Shown: in pieces, positions 5,857 through 8,221 of the stretch
How positions within the stretch are numbered: position 1 is the stretch's first letter
Layout of the letters: each line of letters starts with the position of its first letter
Source of the DNA: Marinilabiliales bacterium
GTDB lineage: Bacteria; Bacteroidota; Bacteroidia; Bacteroidales; UBA12077
Length of the DNA: 8,221 nucleotides
Direction of reading: 5' to 3'
NCBI GenBank assembly: GCA_002869305.1
Contig: PKTC01000366.1
Coordinates: 1 to 8,221, forward strand
Notes under the pieces: model-generated
Seen by the model: only the letters and a program-made list of their open reading frames with translations
Told to the model about the DNA's origin: nothing
Databases searched by the model: none
Translations under genes and position numbers: made by a program

Positions 5857-5864
5857 TAGTTTTG
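5857..5864 (+). promoter_or_regulatory. likely -7 promoter element for rpiB-rrf2
   Basis: TAGTTTTG matches TAnnTTTG and ends 27 bases before the rpiB ATG, giving a short leader of about 20 bases. TTTG at 5828-5831 could act as the upstream element but its 25-base spacing is longer than usual, so the promoter may depend on an activator. Confidence 0.45.
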
Positions 5865-5891
5865 TAGTGTAAATAAAGCACATTACTTGTT

Positions 5892-6332
5892 ATGAAAAAA
5901 ATTTCTTTAGGAATTGCCGCAGATCATGCTGGATTTAAATTTAAAGAAAATTTAGTAATAGAATTGGTTAAGCAAGGCTATGAAATAAAGGATTACGGAA
6001 CATATTCAGACGAAAGTACAGATTATCCTGATTACGCTCATCCATTGGCGAAGGCAGTAAATGAAGGAATTCATAAATTTGGTATTACTTTATGTGGAAG
6101 TGGCAATGGAATTAACATGACTGCAAATAAATACCAGGGAGTTAGAGCTGCTTTATGTTGGAATAAGGAAATTTCAGAATTGGCAAGATTACACAATGAT
6201 GCAAATGTTTGTTCGATACCTGCTCGTTTTGTAGATTTCGATTTAGCTTTAGAGATAATAAATGTTTTTTTAATTACTAAATTTGAAGGTGGCAGACATT
6301 TAAGAAGAATAGAAAAGATACCCGTTAATTAA
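5892..6332 (+). CDS. rpiB: ribose 5-phosphate isomerase B
   Basis: RpiB interconverts ribose 5-phosphate and ribulose 5-phosphate in the non-oxidative pentose phosphate pathway; it is a cytosolic LacAB/RpiB-fold dimer unrelated to RpiA. The 146-residue length is normal. Diagnostic residues are AADHAGF (9-15; D11 and H12 at the phosphate/substrate site), TDYPDYAH (43-50), the catalytic cysteine C68 at the head of the anion-binding loop CGSGNGI (68-74), NKYQGVRAALCW (79-90), H101 of LHNDANV (ring-opening histidine, E. coli H99), R112, and EGGRHLRR (132-139; R135, R138). The variant loop CGSGNG, with Asn where E. coli has Val, is how I remember Bacteroidota members. No Shine-Dalgarno precedes the ATG. 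It is followed 10 bases later by the Rrf2 gene and is very likely co-transcribed with it. Confidence 0.95.
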   Translation: MKKISLGIAADHAGFKFKENLVIELVKQGYEIKDYGTYSDESTDYPDYAHPLAKAVNEGIHKFGITLCGSGNGINMTANKYQGVRAALCWNKEISELARLHNDANVCSIPARFVDFDLALEIINVFLITKFEGGRHLRRIEKIPVN

Positions 6333-6342
6333 AATATAAAAT

Positions 6343-6786
6343 ATGTTATCTAGTACATGTAAATATGCTATTCGTGGAATAATCTACATTGCTCTACATA
6401 ATGAAAGTGAGAAGAAAATTGGAATTAAGGAAGTTTCAAACGAATTAAATATTCCAACACCTTTTTTAGGCAAAATACTACAAATATTAGCAAAGAATAA
6501 ATTATTAAATTCTACAAAAGGTCCAAATGGTGGATTTTCTCTTGCAAAACCGGCATCAGAAATAAATTTGTTAAAAATTATAGAAATAATTGACGGTTTG
6601 GATTTATTCGATGAATGCCTAATTGGTCTAAGTACTTGTTCTTCTAATGAACATGATGATGTGCAATGTCCTATTCATAAAAAGTACTTACCAATAAGTA
6701 TGCAACTGCATCAACTATTTGAAAAAGAAACCATTGAAAATTTGGCTAAGCAAATTTCAGAATCGAATGGAAAAATAGCCTTATAA
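6343..6786 (+). CDS. Rrf2-family transcriptional regulator with Fe-S-type cysteines
   Basis: A 147-residue winged-helix regulator of the Rrf2 family (IscR, NsrR, CymR, RsrR). It opens with the family start MLSSTCKYAIRGIIYIAL; the helix-turn-helix covers about 26-52 (IGIKEVSNELNIPTPFLGKILQIL), and the wing is STKGPNGGFSLAKP (57-70). The effector region holds C92, C99 and C109 plus H112 (in CPIH). This parallels the Cys3-His ligand set of IscR (C92, C98, C104, H107), so a [2Fe-2S] cluster is plausible. The loop between the second and third Cys is longer (nine residues, SSNEHDDVQ). Close relatives without clusters exist, so metal binding is inference. It is the second gene of the rpiB unit, and the palindromes at 5516-5719 are candidate targets. 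Its stop overlaps that of the VanZ-like gene by six bases. Confidence 0.92.
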   Translation: MLSSTCKYAIRGIIYIALHNESEKKIGIKEVSNELNIPTPFLGKILQILAKNKLLNSTKGPNGGFSLAKPASEINLLKIIEIIDGLDLFDECLIGLSTCSSNEHDDVQCPIHKKYLPISMQLHQLFEKETIENLAKQISESNGKIAL

Positions 6787-7179
6787 ATATCTGGTTAATT
6801 TAATTTTATGTAATAGCGGATAAATTATAATTCCTGAAATACAACCTAAGCTGTTGGCAAGAACATCCATGATATCCGCTGATCTATCTATAGTAAAATA
6901 GAACTGTAAAACTTCCATTATTACTCCATATGAGATGACCAAAACTAAGGTTAGAAATGTAATATCACGTTTCGAAATGAAAATATTCTTTTTAATTGAA
7001 GTAAAAAAAGTTAATCCTAAGCCAAAATAAAGAATAAAATGAACTAATTTATCCAGATGCTCAAGATGTATTAAATCAAATTTATTTAAATTACTACTAC
7101 TAGTAATACTACCATAAAGAATTACTAAGGCTATTATAAAAGGTTTCCAATAAGTAACAATTTTCATTTTCATTTTCAT
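6781..7179 (-). CDS. VanZ-like family membrane protein
   Basis: A 132-residue inner-membrane protein of the VanZ-like family (DUF-type relatives of the teicoplanin-resistance protein VanZ); most chromosomal members have no known function and this one should not be read as a resistance gene. Four membrane segments are seen, about 11-27, 45-60, 73-92 and 107-124. Family residues are present: D43-K-x-x-H47-F with Y51 at the start of helix 2, the E89-x-x-Q92 pair, R99, and D105-x-x-A-N109 with G112 and G116 in the last helix. Three in-frame ATGs (7179, 7173, 7167) lie in a TTTTCA hexamer repeat, giving MKMKMK; which one is used cannot be told. The gene converges on rrf2, the two TAA stops sharing the palindrome TTATAA (6781-6786). 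Confidence 0.85.
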   Translation of the reverse strand: MKMKMKIVTYWKPFIIALVILYGSITSSSNLNKFDLIHLEHLDKLVHFILYFGLGLTFFTSIKKNIFISKRDITFLTLVLVISYGVIMEVLQFYFTIDRSADIMDVLANSLGCISGIIIYPLLHKIKLTRYL

Positions 7180-7184
7180 TTTCA
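7161..7184. repeat. four tandem TTTTCA hexamers across the VanZ-like start codons
   Basis: On the coding (minus) strand the repeat reads TGAAAA four times and produces the three alternative ATG codons of the VanZ-like gene. Gain or loss of a unit keeps the frame and changes only the number of Met-Lys pairs and start codons. Confidence 0.8.
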
Positions 7185-7190
7185 GGAGGA

Positions 7191-7209
7191 CAAAGTTAGT
7201 TCAAAATTA
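7191..7209 (-). promoter_or_regulatory. two overlapping-range -7 elements before the VanZ-like gene
   Basis: On the minus strand TAATTTTG (7209-7202) and TAACTTTG (7198-7191) both match TAnnTTTG, 23 and 12 bases before the first ATG. The first would give a leader of about 15 bases, the second an almost leaderless transcript. Neither has a clear -33 element. Confidence 0.4.
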
Positions 7210-7261
7210 CTTCTCTGCTATGTATTTTTTTCATAACTTATAAAACGTTAAAAATTTGGTT

Positions 7262-8221
7262 ATGAAAACATCAGAGGGAAGTATAAAAAAAGTACTTAAT
7301 AAATTGAAAGATGAAAATATACAAACATGGTTTGATTTAGGAATATTTTTAGACAAGATTAAGGAAAATAGAAAAACTCCACAAAAAAGATTTATCGGCA
7401 CTTACGAGGATTTCAAAGCATATATGTGTAAAAGCAATATATCATTTATTACATATCAGTATTCGATTGATGGAGTTAGTATAGAAGTTGAAAAGTACAC
7501 AAAAATATTTAGTAAAAAGTTTACTGGAGCTAAAATACATTACATAGGTGGTAAGTTTTTTCCAGAAGCAGAGAAAATAGTACCAAAAGGTGTAAAAAGA
7601 TATGAATTGTCGCTTATTAAGGGTTTTGATGAATGGGATTTATACAAAGAATTCTTTTTTACCAAATTAGAAAGAGGAAGTAAAACATACAATGATTTAA
7701 TAGAAAAATTCTGGAATCAAACATTAGAAATAGTTAATTCCCTAGGAACATATATTGTTGAAAATAAGATAAGGCTACTCTATTTAATCAATGTTTGTTC
7801 AAATCCGGGAAATATTTCGTTAAGCCTTGCAATAGTATTATTGTCTGAGTTTTTAGAAATACCGGTTATTAATAATAATCATGATTTTTATTGGGAAGGA
7901 GGAAACAGTGAAATTGATAAAAAAATTAAAAGCCTCTCAGATGGACCGCGAGATTTCTTTTTTACCAATGCACATATCGGAGAGGTATTTTCAATTATAG
8001 AAGTTTTATTTCCATGGGATTCAAAGATCTGGATTAATGTTAATATAAACAACCAACAAAATGAGCATTTAATAAATATAAATGGTCATAACCCTGCCAG
8101 AGTTAAGGAAATAGGAACAGCTGTTGACACAACCATTTATAGAAATACTTCCAAGAGAAAAAAAATTAATACCTTTTATCAGTTTGAACAAGTACTTAGC
8201 CGATATTCCGGCACACTCATA
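7262..8221 (+). CDS. probable glycosyltransferase (GT-B type), N-terminal 320 residues; runs off window
   Basis: Starting at ATG 7262 the frame is open for 320 codons to the window end, so the protein is larger than this. The first 130 residues are charged, without signal peptide or membrane segments, and I recognise no domain there. From about 165 the sequence resembles the N-terminal Rossmann half of GT4-like retaining glycosyltransferases. It has ENKIRLLYLINVCSNPGNISL (167-187), a predicted helix, then EIPVINNNHDFYWEGG (199-214) at the place where such enzymes have their acceptor-side 'HD' motif. DFFFTNAHIGEVF (231-243), FPWDSKIWINVNINNQQ (250-266) and GHNPARVKEIGTAVD (275-289) follow, like the strand, 'Q...L' and 'nPn-V' steps before the nucleotide-sugar domain. 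The donor-binding half lies outside the window, so the family is a moderate-confidence inference. An in-frame TAA at 7241-7243 limits how far upstream the start could be. Confidence 0.6.
   Translation, partial: MKTSEGSIKKVLNKLKDENIQTWFDLGIFLDKIKENRKTPQKRFIGTYEDFKAYMCKSNISFITYQYSIDGVSIEVEKYTKIFSKKFTGAKIHYIGGKFFPEAEKIVPKGVKRYELSLIKGFDEWDLYKEFFFTKLERGSKTYNDLIEKFWNQTLEIVNSLGTYIVENKIRLLYLINVCSNPGNISLSLAIVLLSEFLEIPVINNNHDFYWEGGNSEIDKKIKSLSDGPRDFFFTNAHIGEVFSIIEVLFPWDSKIWINVNINNQQNEHLININGHNPARVKEIGTAVDTTIYRNTSKRKKINTFYQFEQVLSRYSGTLI

Larger units (their letters stand above)
5337..5891. other. 555-base AT-rich divergent control region between nadA and rpiB
   Basis: No credible coding frame on either strand. 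It holds the promoters of nadA (minus) and rpiB-rrf2 (plus) and an unusual density of the 7-mer CTGTTAA / TTAACAG. Exact copies lie at 5392-5398, 5464-5470, 5517-5523, 5535-5541 and 5713-5719. A near copy (CTGTTAT, 5401-5407) makes a 9-base direct repeat with the first. From base composition well under one copy would be expected by chance. Two copies belong to perfect 15-base palindromes listed separately. No DnaA-box cluster, riboswitch-like fold or transfer signature was recognised. Confidence 0.7.

Noticed and set aside
5337..5891. Replication origin or plasmid iteron region, because of AT richness and repeated 7-mers
   Set aside because: No DnaA-box cluster, no replication gene nearby, and the repeats are dyads of the operator type without regular iteron spacing. 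TGTTACACA near 5565 differs from a DnaA box at three positions.
6781..7179. VanZ-like gene as an antibiotic resistance determinant
   Set aside because: No van cluster around it, and VanZ-like membrane proteins are widespread chromosomal genes of unknown function.
7184..7189. AGGAGG on the plus strand as a Shine-Dalgarno site of a small gene
   Set aside because: No start codon follows at suitable distance.

Overview
The window looks like a piece of a Bacteroidota chromosome, probably class Bacteroidia; I would not go lower than that. The DNA is very AT-rich. Start codons mostly lack Shine-Dalgarno sequences and sit in A/T-rich leaders. Several genes are preceded by the Bacteroidota -7 promoter element TAnnTTTG. 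The predicted proteins (Crp/Fnr regulator with a GYRS loop, MORN_2-repeat secreted protein, RpiB with CGSGNG, RuvB ending in SLF) read like Bacteroidota family members. No mobile element, CRISPR array, tRNA or rRNA was seen, so this appears to be ordinary chromosomal backbone with some interesting details.

Layout. 1-356 (minus): most of an OsmC-family peroxide/thiol-stress protein, cut by the window edge. 357-565: divergent promoter region. 566-1273 (plus): a Crp/Fnr-type regulator without cAMP-binding signatures. 4272-1277 (minus): a tight gene row of a secreted 520-residue MORN-repeat protein, ruvB (Holliday junction helicase) and a small cupin protein whose ATG lies one base after the ruvB stop. 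5336-4404 (minus): nadA, quinolinate synthase. An in-frame TAA appears to have removed its last 21 codons, which are still readable down to 4338, and a rho-independent terminator follows. 5337-5891: a 555-base AT-rich divergent control region with repeated TTAACA/TGTTAA elements, two of them perfect 15-base palindromes of the form TTAACA-N3-TGTTAA. 5892-6786 (plus): rpiB and an Rrf2-family regulator with Fe-S-type cysteines. 7179-6781 (minus): a VanZ-like membrane protein whose stop overlaps the rrf2 stop in a shared TTATAA. 7262-8221 (plus): the first 320 residues of a large protein that resembles the N-terminal half of a GT-B glycosyltransferase; it runs off the window.

How the genes may relate. 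NadA is an oxygen-sensitive [4Fe-4S] enzyme of NAD synthesis, and an Rrf2 regulator with likely cluster ligands is encoded on the other side of the shared control region. The repeated palindromes there are therefore reasonable candidates for a redox or Fe-S responsive operator serving both directions; this is inference. The OsmC and Crp/Fnr pair at the left also fits a redox or stress theme. The points most worth following are the truncated nadA, the TTAACA-N3-TGTTAA operator set, and the terminator squeezed in just before the MORN-ruvB-cupin row.
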